Origin: Alphaproteobacteria bacterium
GTDB lineage: Bacteria > Pseudomonadota > Alphaproteobacteria > Kiloniellales > DSM-21159
Direction of reading: 5' to 3'
NCBI GenBank assembly: GCA_030433005.1
Contig: JAUILQ010000050.1
Location: forward strand, 1-40,662
Length of the DNA: 40,662 bases
Made by a program: the position numbers and the translations under genes. Under the pieces are notes generated by a model. It was not told where the DNA came from and did not search any database. It was given only the letters and a program-made list of their open reading frames with translations. Below, in pieces: positions 1 to 7,611 of the stretch (positions are counted from its first letter, which is position 1; each line of letters begins with the position of its first letter).

Positions 1-382
1 GCAGGCCGTCGGCCTCGGCATGGATCAGGCGGTAGAAGGGCCGGCCGACTAGGCCGTCGCGCAGCGCCAGCGCGCGGCGCAGCAGGCCGCGGACGTGGTC
101 GCCGTCGAAGCGCTGCTCGGGGTCGCGCGACAGGCGGCGCCCGGCGATCAGCGGGTGGCGGTTGTAGAAGAAGCTGCCGAGCGGCTCGCCGTTGGCGGTC
201 TCGAAGCGCACCAGGCTGCCGGGCGGCAGGCTCCGCGCCTCGCCCTCCATGGCAATCTCGTTGGAGAAGATCCAGGGATGGCCGGCGCGCACGCGCTTGT
301 CGGCCTTCGGCTTCAGCTTCAGGGTCGGGCGTTCCGCCAGCGGGCGGTCGCCGGATGTCTCGCCGGTCAGGGGGGATGTCAT
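1..382 (-). CDS. RlmI-like 23S rRNA (cytosine-C5) methyltransferase, N-terminal part
   Basis: This is the first 127 codons of a gene cut by the left edge of the window. It starts at ATG 382-380. The visible protein begins MTSPLTGETSGD and then shows a PUA-domain pattern with KADKRVRAGHPWIFSNEI near residues 26-43. FYNRHPLIAGRRLSRD follows, and then FYRLIHAEADGL, the motif that leads into the SAM-dependent methyltransferase domain in RlmI/RlmK-like enzymes. Family members methylate a cytosine of 23S rRNA (C1962 in E. coli) using S-adenosylmethionine. The catalytic domain lies outside the window, so the exact target is inferred from the family. The MFS gene lies 77 nt upstream on the same strand, so the two could be co-transcribed. 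No Shine-Dalgarno stands out. Confidence 0.8.
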   Translation of the reverse strand, partial: MTSPLTGETSGDRPLAERPTLKLKPKADKRVRAGHPWIFSNEIAMEGEARSLPPGSLVRFETANGEPLGSFFYNRHPLIAGRRLSRDPEQRFDGDHVRGLLRRALALRDGLVGRPFYRLIHAEADGL

Positions 383-459
383 TGCGCGCGGAGCATAGTC
401 GCTGCGGCGCCCCTGTCCAGCATGCGGTTTGTCCGGAATCGCCTTGTCGCGGGAGCGTC

Positions 460-1647
460 TCAGGCGAGCCGACGGACGATCAGCCGGTGCGCCAGCGTCG
501 CGACCAGGCCGCCGCCGGCGATCGCCGCCATCATGGCGATCGAATCGGCGCGCTGCAGGTGGCCGACCAGGGCGCCGAGCAGCGCGGCGCCGGCCATCTG
601 CAGGAAGCCCATCAGCGCCGAGGCGGCGCCGGCCATGCGCGGAAAGGGGTTGATCGCGCCGGCCGTGGCGTTGGGCAGCGCGAAGCCGCTGCCGAAGAAG
701 AACAGCGCTGCCGGCGCGACCACGCTGGCGACCGAGAAGACGCCGGCCAGCGCCAGGCCCAGGCCGGCCAGCCCGGCGGCGAGCTGGAAGGTGTTGCCGA
801 GCGCGATCGTGCGGTCGATGCCGAGACGCGTGGTCACCCGGCCGCCGCCGAAGCTGCCGGCCATGTAGCCGAGCACCGCCGCCGAGAAGCAGTAGCCGTA
901 GAGGTCCGGCGCCAGGCCGAGGCCGTCGATCAGCGCGAAGGAGGAGCCGGAGATGTAGGCGAAGAGGCCGCCGTAGCTGCCGGCGACGACCAGCACGTAG
1001 CCGCGGAAGCGCGCGTCGGCGAGCAGGCTGCGGTAGTTCGACAGCAGGCGCAGCGGCCGCAGCGCCGAGGGATCCGGCTCGCGGTTGGTCTCCGGCAGCA
1101 CCAGCACGACGCCGGCGAAGGCGGTGCCGCCAAACACCAGCAGCGCCAGGAAGGTCGCCTGCCAGCCGAAGTGCGCGGCGATCCAGCCGCCGAGGATCGG
1201 CCCGAGCGTCGGCGCGACCGCCATGGCCATGGCCAGGAAGGACAGCATCCGCGCCGCCTCCTGCGGCTGGTAGACGTCGCGCACGATCGCCCGGCCGATC
1301 ACCGCGCCCGCGCAGGCGCCGAGCGCCTGCAGGAAGCGCGCGGCGATCAGCGCGTCCATCGTCGGCGCCAGGGCGCAGGCCAGCGTCGCCGCCAGGTAGA
1401 CGAGCAGCGCGCCGAACAGCACCGGGCGCCGTCCGAAGCGGTCGCTCAGCGGCCCGTGGGCCAGCATCGCCACGGCGAAGCCGAGCAGGAACACCGACAG
1501 CGTCAGCTGCGCCTGGCCGGAGCCGACGCCGAAGGCGCGCGCGATCGACGGCAGCGCCGGCAGGTAGAGGTCGGTCGAGGCGGGGCCGAAGGCGACCAGC
1601 AGCACGAGCAGGGTGGTCACCGGGCGGGAGCGCGGAGCGAAGGCCAT
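460..1647 (-). CDS. Bcr/CflA-type MFS drug-resistance exporter
   Basis: A 395-aa multi-pass membrane protein with the twelve-segment hydrophobic pattern of the major facilitator superfamily. The first helix carries STDLYLPALPSIARAF, the hallmark of the Bcr/CflA (DHA1) drug:H+ antiporters. The loop between helices 2 and 3 has the MFS motif GPLSDRFGRRPV. Helix 4 carries QALGACAGAVIGRAIVRD and helix 5 the antiporter motif C (APTLGPILGGWI). It should expel small toxic compounds at the inner membrane; the substrate cannot be read from sequence. I chose ATG at 1647, which gives the usual short cytoplasmic N-terminus (MAFAPRSRP). The frame also opens at a GTG at 1686. It diverges from the 1752 gene, so the ~100 nt between them should hold both promoters. 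Confidence 0.88.
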   Translation of the reverse strand: MAFAPRSRPVTTLLVLLVAFGPASTDLYLPALPSIARAFGVGSGQAQLTLSVFLLGFAVAMLAHGPLSDRFGRRPVLFGALLVYLAATLACALAPTMDALIAARFLQALGACAGAVIGRAIVRDVYQPQEAARMLSFLAMAMAVAPTLGPILGGWIAAHFGWQATFLALLVFGGTAFAGVVLVLPETNREPDPSALRPLRLLSNYRSLLADARFRGYVLVVAGSYGGLFAYISGSSFALIDGLGLAPDLYGYCFSAAVLGYMAGSFGGGRVTTRLGIDRTIALGNTFQLAAGLAGLGLALAGVFSVASVVAPAALFFFGSGFALPNATAGAINPFPRMAGAASALMGFLQMAGAALLGALVGHLQRADSIAMMAAIAGGGLVATLAHRLIVRRLA

Positions 1648-1751
1648 GGTGCGGCGCTTATAGACGATCCCGCGCGCCGCCGGCACCAGGACATCGCTGC
1701 CTCGCCCGCCGCCTGCGCCACTGGCGGCCGCGGCCCGGCAACCCCATACCT

Positions 1752-2780
1752 ATGGCCATGTCGGAGCCCTCCGAGACGCCCGGCGCCGCCTTCGCGGCGA
1801 GCGCGCCCGCCAACCTGCCGGTCGATCCCGCGCTGGCCCGGCGCGCCGTGCGCCGCGGCCTGGCGCGCTACTGCGAGGAGCGCCGCCAGCGCATCGAGCC
1901 CTTCGTCGCGCAGAACTTCGGCCTGCGCGGCGCCCTGGCCCTGCACCGCCATGCCGTCGGCTGGGACCTGCTGCGCGCGCCGACAAACATGCTGCTGGCG
2001 GTGCCGGTGCTGGCCGCCCGGACCGGCGCCAAGGCGGCGCGCCGGCGCGGCCTGCACGATCTCGCCGGCCGCCTGGAGCGCAACCCGGCCTTCCTGCAGA
2101 CCGCGGTCGCCCGCGAGCTCGAGTGGCGCCTGTTCACCGAGTTCCTGGAGCTGCCCTACGCCCAGCCCGACCGCCAGAGCGAGCGCGACGCGCTGGCCGA
2201 GGCGATCCTCGCCGACGCCGAGCTGGCGGCGGCGCTGCAGGCGATGCTGCAGTCGATCGGCCGCAAGGCCGACGACCCGGCCTTCCGCGCCTGGCTCACA
2301 GACTCGCTGCGCACCTACGTCGACAGCCGGGCGGCCGCGGCCGAGCTGACCAACGCGCTGCTCTCGGCCGGCGTCGGCGCCCTGGTCGCCAAGCAGTGGA
2401 CGCCGGGCGCGCTGACCCTGGGCCCGGTGCTCGCCAACCTGGTCGCCCAGCAGATGGCGATCGCCAGCTTCCCGCTCGGCGCCTGGGCCGGCGGCCTGTG
2501 GTACGGCGTCTTCCCGGCCGCCGCGCCGCTGGTCGCCAGCGCCTCGGCGGTCGGCGGCGTGCTGGTGCTGGGCGCCGCGGCGACCGCCTTCTCCGGCGTC
2601 GTCGCCGACCCGCTGCAGGCGCGCTTCGGCCTGCACCAGCGCCGCCTGCGCCGCTTCGTCGACGTGCTGGAGGACCGCCTGACCGAGGAGCGCGGCGAGT
2701 TCGCCCTGCGCGACCACTACCTGGCGCGCCTGTTCGACATGATCGACCTGATCGGCGCCGCCGCCCGCTTCGCCAGCTGA
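1752..2780 (+). CDS. conserved hypothetical protein with central hydrophobic segment
   Basis: I do not recognise a named function. The 342-aa product starts MAMSEPSETPG; a second ATG two codons later (1758) is equally possible. Residues ~25-80 include RRQRIEPFVAQNFGLRGALALHRHAVGWDLLRAPTNMLLAVP. From memory, a pattern of this kind occurs in an uncharacterised proteobacterial family (possibly DUF6635), but I cannot confirm that. Residues ~210-285 are rich in Ala, Gly, Val and Leu and could form two or three membrane-spanning or membrane-embedded helices (around ALLSAGVGALVA and VGGVLVLGAAATAF). The C-terminus is a charged helical stretch (HQRRLRRFVDVLEDRLTEER). There is no signal peptide. Codon use matches the neighbours. 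It stands alone between the divergent MFS gene and the Crp/Fnr regulator. Confidence 0.7.
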   Translation: MAMSEPSETPGAAFAASAPANLPVDPALARRAVRRGLARYCEERRQRIEPFVAQNFGLRGALALHRHAVGWDLLRAPTNMLLAVPVLAARTGAKAARRRGLHDLAGRLERNPAFLQTAVARELEWRLFTEFLELPYAQPDRQSERDALAEAILADAELAAALQAMLQSIGRKADDPAFRAWLTDSLRTYVDSRAAAAELTNALLSAGVGALVAKQWTPGALTLGPVLANLVAQQMAIASFPLGAWAGGLWYGVFPAAAPLVASASAVGGVLVLGAAATAFSGVVADPLQARFGLHQRRLRRFVDVLEDRLTEERGEFALRDHYLARLFDMIDLIGAAARFAS

Positions 2781-2825
2781 CGGCGAAAAGCGCCGCGGAG
2801 GGGCACACACTTAACCTGCGTTAGA

Positions 2826-2837
2826 TGCGAATTCGCA
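2826..2837. promoter_or_regulatory. 12-bp perfect palindrome upstream of Crp/Fnr gene
   Basis: TGCGAATTCGCA is a perfect 12-bp palindrome 46 nt before the Crp/Fnr-type start codon. The surrounding ~40 nt are noticeably less GC-rich than the window average, as expected of a promoter region. It could be an operator for the downstream regulator or an incidental palindrome. It does not match the FNR/CRP half-site pattern TTGAT/TGTGA. Confidence 0.35.
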
Positions 2838-2850
2838 GGGCCACGCTACA

Positions 2851-2882
2851 CACGGTCCGGACGAGAAACCGACGGGACCGTG
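2851..2882. promoter_or_regulatory. 8-bp inverted repeat abutting the Crp/Fnr start codon
   Basis: CACGGTCC (2851-2858) and GGACCGTG (2875-2882) are exact inverted repeats separated by 16 nt. The right arm ends one base before the ATG at 2884. In RNA the right arm would place the ribosome-binding region in a hairpin; in DNA it could be a dimer operator for autoregulation. No normal Shine-Dalgarno is visible in front of this start. Confidence 0.4.
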
Positions 2883-2883
2883 A

Positions 2884-3636
2884 ATGCCGATCCGACTGCT
2901 CAACAAGCTCCAGCAGTTCTCCCCCCTGACCGAGAACGACCGGCTTTTCCTCAGGGCGGCCGCCGAGCGGCGGCGGCTCATGCTGCGCGCCGGCGAGGAG
3001 GTCATCGCCGAGGGCGAGCGCCCGACCGCCGTCTTCCTGTTCCTCGAGGGCTGGGCCTACCGCTACAAGACGCTCGACGACGGCCGCCGGCAGATCCTGG
3101 CCTTCCTGCTGCCCGGCGACCTCGGCGACCCCGACGAGCCGCCGGAGCGCGAGATGGACCACTCGATCGCGACCCTGACGCCGGTGACCCTGGCCGAGCT
3201 GGCGCGCGAGGACCTGGAGCGGATCGCCGGCGGCCATCCGACCCTGGCCGAGGCGCTGTCGTGGGAGACCCTGGCGCGTGGCGCGATCCAGCGCGAGTGG
3301 ACGCTGAACGTCGGGCGCCGTACCGCGCTCGAGCGCATCGCCCACCTGCTGTGCGAGCTCTTCGCGCGCCTCGCGGCGGTCGGCCTCACCCAGGGCAGTG
3401 CCTGCGCCCTGCCGCTGTCGCAGGCCGAGCTCGCCGACGCGACCGGGCTTTCGGCCGTCCATGTCAACCGCGTGCTGCAGCAGCTGCGCAGCGACGGCCT
3501 GGTGCGGCTGCACGACCGCCGCATGGAGCTGCCCGACCTGACGGCCCTGCAGCAGGTCGCCAAGTTCAACCCGGCCTACCTGCACCTGCACTACCGCCGG
3601 GCGCGCCCCGACGCCGAGGACCTGCCGGTCGCGTGA
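2884..3636 (+). CDS. Crp/Fnr-family transcriptional regulator
   Basis: A 250-aa protein with the two-domain Crp/Fnr layout. Residues ~10-120 form a cyclic-nucleotide-binding-like beta barrel, containing LRAGEEVIAEGERPTAVFLFLEGWAYRYK and ILAFLLPGDLGDP. A dimerisation helix follows, and then an HTH_Crp domain near residues 175-205 (LPLSQAELADATGLSAVHVNRVLQQL). It lacks the N-terminal Cys cluster of true FNR, and the phosphate-binding cassette of CRP (RSELA) is not evident, so neither O2 nor cAMP sensing should be assumed. Such alphaproteobacterial proteins respond to stress or redox signals, or to unknown ligands. The ABC exporter pair begins 58 nt downstream and may be a target. Two inverted repeats lie in its own leader. 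Confidence 0.88.
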   Translation: MPIRLLNKLQQFSPLTENDRLFLRAAAERRRLMLRAGEEVIAEGERPTAVFLFLEGWAYRYKTLDDGRRQILAFLLPGDLGDPDEPPEREMDHSIATLTPVTLAELAREDLERIAGGHPTLAEALSWETLARGAIQREWTLNVGRRTALERIAHLLCELFARLAAVGLTQGSACALPLSQAELADATGLSAVHVNRVLQQLRSDGLVRLHDRRMELPDLTALQQVAKFNPAYLHLHYRRARPDAEDLPVA

Positions 3637-3694
3637 GGCGGCCGGTGCGCAGCGGCGCTGGCGACGACGGGAACGGCACGCTATATCCCCGAGG

Positions 3695-4552
3695 GTGAGC
3701 GAGCATCCGACACCCGCCGCGCCGCCCGCGTCCGGTCGGCCCGACGCCGAGCCCCCCGCCATCGAGGTGCGCGACCTCTCCAAGCGCTTCGGCACGGCGC
3801 TGGCGGTCGACGGCCTGTCGCTGTCGGTGGCGCCCGGCGAGACCGTCGCGCTGCTCGGCGGCAACGGCGCCGGCAAGACCACGACGATCTCGATGCTGCT
3901 CGGCCTGCTGCTGCCGAGCGCCGGCAGCGTGCGCATCCTCGGCTGCGACATGGCGCGCCACCCGCACCGCGTGCTGCACCGGATCAACTTCTCCAGCCCC
4001 TACGTCGACCTGCCGCGCCGCCTGACCGTGGCGCAGAACCTGCGCTTCTTCGCGCGGCTCTACGGCGTGCCCGACGCCGACGACCGTCTCGCCCGCCTCG
4101 GCCGCGAGCTCGACCTGGAGAGCCTGTGGAAGAAGCGCACCGGCCAGCTCTCGGCCGGCCAGAAGACCCGCGTCTCGGTCGCCAAGGCGCTGATCAACAG
4201 GCCCGAGGTGCTGCTGCTCGACGAGCCGACGGCCTCGCTCGATCCCGACACCGCCGACTGGCTGCGCGGCTACCTGGAGCGCTACCAGGCCGAGCGCCGG
4301 GTCGCGATCCTGCTGGCCAGCCACAACATGGCCGAGGTCGAGCGGCTGTGCGACCGCGTGGTCATGATGAAGGCCGGCCGCCTGGTCGACGAGGCGACCC
4401 CGGCCGAGCTGCTGCGCAAGTACGGCCGCACCAACCTGGAGGAGGTCTTCCTGGACATCGCCCGCGACCGCCGCGCCGAGCCGGCGCCGGGCGGCGACCG
4501 CCCGCGCGGCGAGGACCCCCGGCACCGCGAGAGCGGCGAGGCGGCGCCGTGA
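3695..4552 (+). CDS. ABC transporter ATP-binding protein (ABC-2 exporter)
   Basis: A 285-aa nucleotide-binding subunit starting at GTG 3695 (protein begins MSEHPTPAAPP). It has Walker A GGNGAGKTTT (~residues 54-63), the Q-loop area, an ABC signature LSAGQKTRVSVAKAL, Walker B VLLLDEPTASLD and the switch His in LLASHNMAEVERLC. The pattern is that of DrrA/NodI/CcmA-like exporters rather than importers. The last ~25 residues are a Pro/Gly/Arg/Glu-rich tail. Its stop codon overlaps the start of the permease gene by 4 nt (GTGA), so the two are translationally coupled and should form one complex at the inner membrane. The cargo is unknown. The Crp/Fnr regulator directly upstream is a plausible controller. 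Confidence 0.88.
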   Translation: MSEHPTPAAPPASGRPDAEPPAIEVRDLSKRFGTALAVDGLSLSVAPGETVALLGGNGAGKTTTISMLLGLLLPSAGSVRILGCDMARHPHRVLHRINFSSPYVDLPRRLTVAQNLRFFARLYGVPDADDRLARLGRELDLESLWKKRTGQLSAGQKTRVSVAKALINRPEVLLLDEPTASLDPDTADWLRGYLERYQAERRVAILLASHNMAEVERLCDRVVMMKAGRLVDEATPAELLRKYGRTNLEEVFLDIARDRRAEPAPGGDRPRGEDPRHRESGEAAP

Positions 4553-5403
4553 CCGACCTGACCCGACACCCCAGGGCGGCCGACGGCCCCGAGCCGCCGC
4601 TCGCGGCCGGCTCGATGGCCGGGCGCATCGGCGCCATGGTGCTGCGCCACCTCTACCTGCTGCGCAGCTCCTGGCCGCGCATCCTGGAGCTGATGTACTG
4701 GCCGACCATCCAGATGGTGCTCTGGGGCTTCATCACGCTCTACCTGCTGCAGCTCTCGAGCGTGATCGCCCAGGCCGCCGGCGTGCTGGTCTCGGCGGTG
4801 CTGCTCTGGGACGTGCTGTTCCGCGGCCAGCTCGGCTTCAGCCTGTCGTTCCTCGAGGAGATCTGGTCGCGCAACCTGGGCAACCTGGCGGTCAGCCCGC
4901 TCAGGCCGCACGAGCTGCTGGCCTCTCTGATGGTCATGTCGATCGTGCGCACGCTGATCGGCATTTTGCCGGCGACCGGCCTCGCCATCGTCTTCTACGA
5001 CGTCTCGGTCTACGACCTGGGCCTGCCGCTGATCGCCTTCTTCACCTGCCTGCTGGTCATGGGCTGGGCGCTCGGCATGCTGGTCTGCTCGCTGATCCTG
5101 CGCGTCGGCCAGGGCGCCGAGTCGGTCGCCTGGCTGGCGATCTTCCTGCTCGCCCCGGTCTCCTCGATCTACTACCCGGTCGAGGTGCTGCCCGATTTCC
5201 TGAAGGCCGTCGCCTGGTCGCTGCCGATGACCCCGACCTTCGAGGGCATGCGCGCGATCCTGCTCGACGGCCAGTTCCGCCTGGATCTGCTGCTCCACGC
5301 CCTGGCGCTCGACGCGCTCTACCTGGCGATCGGCGCCGGCACCTTCCTCTGGTCGTTCCGCGTCGCGCGCCGCCACGGCCTGCTGCTGCAGCAGGGGGAA
5401 TAG
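4549..5403 (+). CDS. ABC-2 type transporter permease
   Basis: A 284-aa inner-membrane protein starting at the GTG that overlaps the ATPase stop codon (protein begins MTDLTRHPRAADG). After a ~40-residue cytoplasmic lead it has about six hydrophobic segments, including MYWPTIQMVLWGFITLYLL, LLVMGWALGMLVCSLIL and the ABC-2 signature-like segment AIFLLAPVSSIYYPVEVLP near residues 200-220. This matches the NodJ/DrrB/Wzm-like ABC2_membrane family. Together with the preceding ATPase it forms a two-gene exporter for lipids, polysaccharide precursors or drugs; the sequence does not say which. It ends 16 nt before the long palindrome shared with cobT as a convergent 3' boundary. Confidence 0.87.
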   Translation: MTDLTRHPRAADGPEPPLAAGSMAGRIGAMVLRHLYLLRSSWPRILELMYWPTIQMVLWGFITLYLLQLSSVIAQAAGVLVSAVLLWDVLFRGQLGFSLSFLEEIWSRNLGNLAVSPLRPHELLASLMVMSIVRTLIGILPATGLAIVFYDVSVYDLGLPLIAFFTCLLVMGWALGMLVCSLILRVGQGAESVAWLAIFLLAPVSSIYYPVEVLPDFLKAVAWSLPMTPTFEGMRAILLDGQFRLDLLLHALALDALYLAIGAGTFLWSFRVARRHGLLLQQGE

Positions 5404-5419
5404 CACGCCTCTCCCTCCC

Positions 5420-5505
5420 ACCGTCATCCCCGCGCAGGCGGGGATCCAGGGCGGCCTGCTGCGAGCCCCCTGGCTCTGGATCCCCGCCTGCGCGGGGATG
5501 ACGGT
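5420..5505. repeat. REP-doublet palindrome, 30-bp perfect arms; likely bidirectional terminator
   Basis: Positions 5420-5449 are exactly repeated in inverse at 5476-5505 with a 26-nt spacer. Each arm is itself a small hairpin (ATCCCCGC / GCGGGGAT with a 4-nt loop), which is the architecture of a paired REP element (BIME). The arm begins ACCGTCATCCCCGCG, and its translation gives the familiar dispersed repeat product VIPAQAGIQ. Such elements are spread in trans by REP-associated tyrosine transposases, none of which is in this window. It sits between the convergent permease and cobT genes, where it can also stop transcription from both sides. Confidence 0.85.
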
Positions 5506-5534
5506 AAAGAACCGGCCCAGTGGGCCGGCGGGAA

Positions 5535-6566
5535 TCACGCCTCCTTGCCGCTGACCCCGGCCTCGGCGAAGGTCTTCATGCCGTTGTGGCAGGCGACGGC
5601 GGCCTGCAGCAGGCCGAGCGCGAGGGCCGCGCCGCTGGCCTCGCCCAGGCGCATCTCCAGGTCGAGCAGCGGCGCCTTGCCGAGCTCGGCGAGCAGGCGG
5701 CCGTGGCCCGGCTCGACCGAGCGGTGGGCGACCAGGCAGTGGTCGAGCCCGCCGGGCGCCAGCCTGTGCAGCACCGCGGCGGCCGCCGTCGAGGCGAAGC
5801 CGTCGAGCACCACCGGGATGCGCGCGAGGCGGCAGGCCATGGCCGCGCCGCAGATCGCCGCCAGCTCGTAGCCGCCGAGCCGGCACAGCGCCTCGATCGG
5901 GTCGTCGCGCGCCTCGGGGTTGGCGTCCAGGCCGGCCTCGACGGCGGCGATCTTGCGTTCCAGGCCGGCCTCGTCGACGCCGGTGCCGCGGCCGACCCAG
6001 TCGCGCGCCTCGCCGCCGAAAAGCGCCAGGCAGAGCGCGGCGGCGCTGGTCGTGTTGGCGATGCCCATCTCGCCCAGCGCCATGGCGTCGAAGCCCTCCT
6101 CGACGCTCATCATGCCGTAGGCCAGGGCGCGCGCGCAGTCCTCGGGGCTCATCGCCGGGCCGGCGGTGAAGTCGCCGGTCGGCTGGTCGAGCGCCATCTC
6201 GTAGATGCGCAGGTCGGCGCCGACCCAGGCCGAGAGCTGGTTCACGGCGGCGCCGCCGTCGATGAAGTTCCTGACCATCTGCTCGGTGACCTCGGCCGGG
6301 TAGGCCGAGACGCCGCGCGCGGCGATGCCGTGATTGCCGGCGAAGACGGCGACGCGCGGGCGCTCCATCGAGGGCGTCGCGCGGCCCTGCCAGCGCGCCA
6401 GCCAGACAGCCAGCTCCTCGAGCCGGCCGAGCGAGCCGGCGGGCTTGGTCAGCTCTGCCTGGCGCGCGGCGGCGGCCGCACCGGCCTCGGCGTCGGCCTC
6501 CGGGAACTCGCCGACCAGGGCGCGGATCTCCTCGAGGCTCGGGCCGGCGTTCTCGCTGTCGCTCAT
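5535..6566 (-). CDS. cobT: nicotinate-nucleotide--dimethylbenzimidazole phosphoribosyltransferase
   Basis: A 343-aa cytosolic enzyme of the CobT/CobU family. It transfers phosphoribose from nicotinate mononucleotide to 5,6-dimethylbenzimidazole to make alpha-ribazole phosphate, the lower-ligand nucleotide of cobalamin. Visible landmarks are KPAGSLGRLEELA near the N-terminus, VFAGNHGIAARGVSAYP, MGIANTTSAAAL, and the C-terminal LLDLEMRLGEASGAALAL, whose Glu (RLGE) is the catalytic base in the family. Length is normal (~340-350 aa). I chose ATG at 6566 (MSDSENAGPS); the frame also extends to a TTG at 6590. It diverges from cobS, the next step in the pathway, across a 138-nt spacer. Confidence 0.95.
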   Translation of the reverse strand: MSDSENAGPSLEEIRALVGEFPEADAEAGAAAAARQAELTKPAGSLGRLEELAVWLARWQGRATPSMERPRVAVFAGNHGIAARGVSAYPAEVTEQMVRNFIDGGAAVNQLSAWVGADLRIYEMALDQPTGDFTAGPAMSPEDCARALAYGMMSVEEGFDAMALGEMGIANTTSAAALCLALFGGEARDWVGRGTGVDEAGLERKIAAVEAGLDANPEARDDPIEALCRLGGYELAAICGAAMACRLARIPVVLDGFASTAAAAVLHRLAPGGLDHCLVAHRSVEPGHGRLLAELGKAPLLDLEMRLGEASGAALALGLLQAAVACHNGMKTFAEAGVSGKEA

Positions 6567-6591
6567 CGGGGCATCGCTCCGCTCTGGCAAG

Positions 6592-6631
6592 GGTTCGCGT
6601 GGTGGGTTCGCGTGGTGGGGCTTCCGTGGTG
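6592..6631. repeat. three short tandem repeats between cobT and cobS
   Basis: GGTTCGCGTGGTG occurs at 6592-6604 and again immediately at 6605-6617. A third, imperfect copy (GGGCTTCCGTGGTG) follows at 6618-6631. The array lies in the divergent cobT/cobS promoter region, just upstream of the cobT start. It may be a simple slippage repeat or a set of protein-binding sites. No cobalamin riboswitch B12 box is visible here. Confidence 0.6.
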
Positions 6632-6704
6632 GGGCGGGACTGTCCTATAGCTCGCGCGTCGAGGCCACCCCTCAATCGCCCAGCCCGGAAAGCGAAAGCC
6701 GCCC

Positions 6705-7460
6705 ATGTCCGCGTTCCTCGCCGACCTCCTCAACGCCGGCCACCTGCTGACCCGCCTGCCGCTGCCCGCCGCCGACCCGCGCCGGCCCTTCGCGCGCAGC
6801 GCCCGCGCCTACCCGCTGGTCGGTCTCGGCGTCGGCGCACTCGCCGCACTGGCCTTTGCGGTGTTCGACGGCCTGGGCCTGGGCGGCTGGCCGGCGGCGC
6901 TGCTGACCCTGGCGGCGAGCCTGCTGCTGACCGGCGCGCTGCACGAGGACGGCCTGGCCGACGTCGCCGACGGCTTCGGCGGCGGACGCGACCGCGAGCA
7001 GAAGTTGGCGATCCTGCGCGACAGCCGCATCGGCAGCTACGGCGTCGCCGCCCTGGTGCTGTCGCTGGGCCTGCGCGGCGCCGCCCTGGTCGCGCTCGCC
7101 GCCGAAGGCGGTGCCGGTCTCGCCGCCGGCGGCCTGATCGCGGCGCACGCCCTGTCGCGCGGCCTGCTGCCGGTGCTGATGGTCTACCAGCCGCTGGCCC
7201 GCCGGGACGGCCTGGCGGCCGGCGCCGGGCAGCCGCAGGGCCTCGACGTCTGGACCGCCCTGGCGATCGGCGCGCTGGTCGCCTGGGCCGCGCTGTCCTT
7301 CGGCGCTGCCCTGCTGGCGCTGCTGCTCGGCCTCGTCGCGGTGTTCCTGCTCGGCCGGCTGGCCGAGCGCCAGATCGGCGGCTATACCGGCGACGTCTGC
7401 GGCGCCCTGCAGCAGACTCTCGAAATCCTCGTCCTGCTGATCGCGGTGGCGCTGGCCTGA
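6705..7460 (+). CDS. cobS: adenosylcobinamide-GDP ribazoletransferase
   Basis: A 251-aa integral membrane enzyme (CobS/CobV). It joins adenosylcobinamide-GDP to alpha-ribazole or its phosphate, completing the nucleotide loop of coenzyme B12. The family signature GALHEDGLADVADGFGGG is at residues ~77-94, with the acidic residues thought to bind Mg2+. RDSRIGSYG follows at ~105-113. Several Ala/Leu-rich helices cover the rest. Length is normal for the family (~250 aa). The ATG at 6705 gives the standard N-terminus MSAFLADLLNAGHLLTRLPLP. It is paired divergently with cobT and is followed, after a long palindrome, by a CobC-like phosphatase, so the late B12 steps are clustered here. No corrin-ring genes are in the window. 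Confidence 0.95.
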   Translation: MSAFLADLLNAGHLLTRLPLPAADPRRPFARSARAYPLVGLGVGALAALAFAVFDGLGLGGWPAALLTLAASLLLTGALHEDGLADVADGFGGGRDREQKLAILRDSRIGSYGVAALVLSLGLRGAALVALAAEGGAGLAAGGLIAAHALSRGLLPVLMVYQPLARRDGLAAGAGQPQGLDVWTALAIGALVAWAALSFGAALLALLLGLVAVFLLGRLAERQIGGYTGDVCGALQQTLEILVLLIAVALA

Positions 7461-7469
7461 TGTGACGTA

Positions 7470-7555
7470 GTCCTTGCCGGCCCGCTCCCCCACCCGGCCC
7501 CCATTCCAGGATACTGTCGTTGGGTGGCCGGGTGGGGGAGCGGGCCGGCAAGGAC
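7470..7555. repeat. 86-nt palindrome with 30-bp perfect arms
   Basis: Positions 7470-7499 (beginning GTCCTTGCCGGCCCGCTCCC) recur exactly inverted at 7526-7555, with a 26-nt spacer. CCC at 7500-7502 can also pair with GGG at 7522-7524. The sequence is unrelated to the 5420-5505 element but has the same overall size and arm/spacer geometry. It lies between cobS and the phosphatase gene. It could be a dispersed palindromic element, a terminator of the cobS transcript, or both. Confidence 0.8.
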
Positions 7556-7611
7556 GGCGAGCCCCGAGGCGAGCCCGGCGCGCGCGCCAAGTCTGCAACA
7601 AGGAAGACACG

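Noticed and set aside
4282..6675. Frame containing VIPAQAGIQ as a protein-coding signal
   Set aside because: This peptide is the well-known translation product of the REP-type repeat at 5420-5505 and not a gene.
6567..6704. Cobalamin riboswitch upstream of cobT/cobS
   Set aside because: No B12-box-like sequence or matching fold is visible in the short divergent spacer, and the region is filled by tandem repeats.
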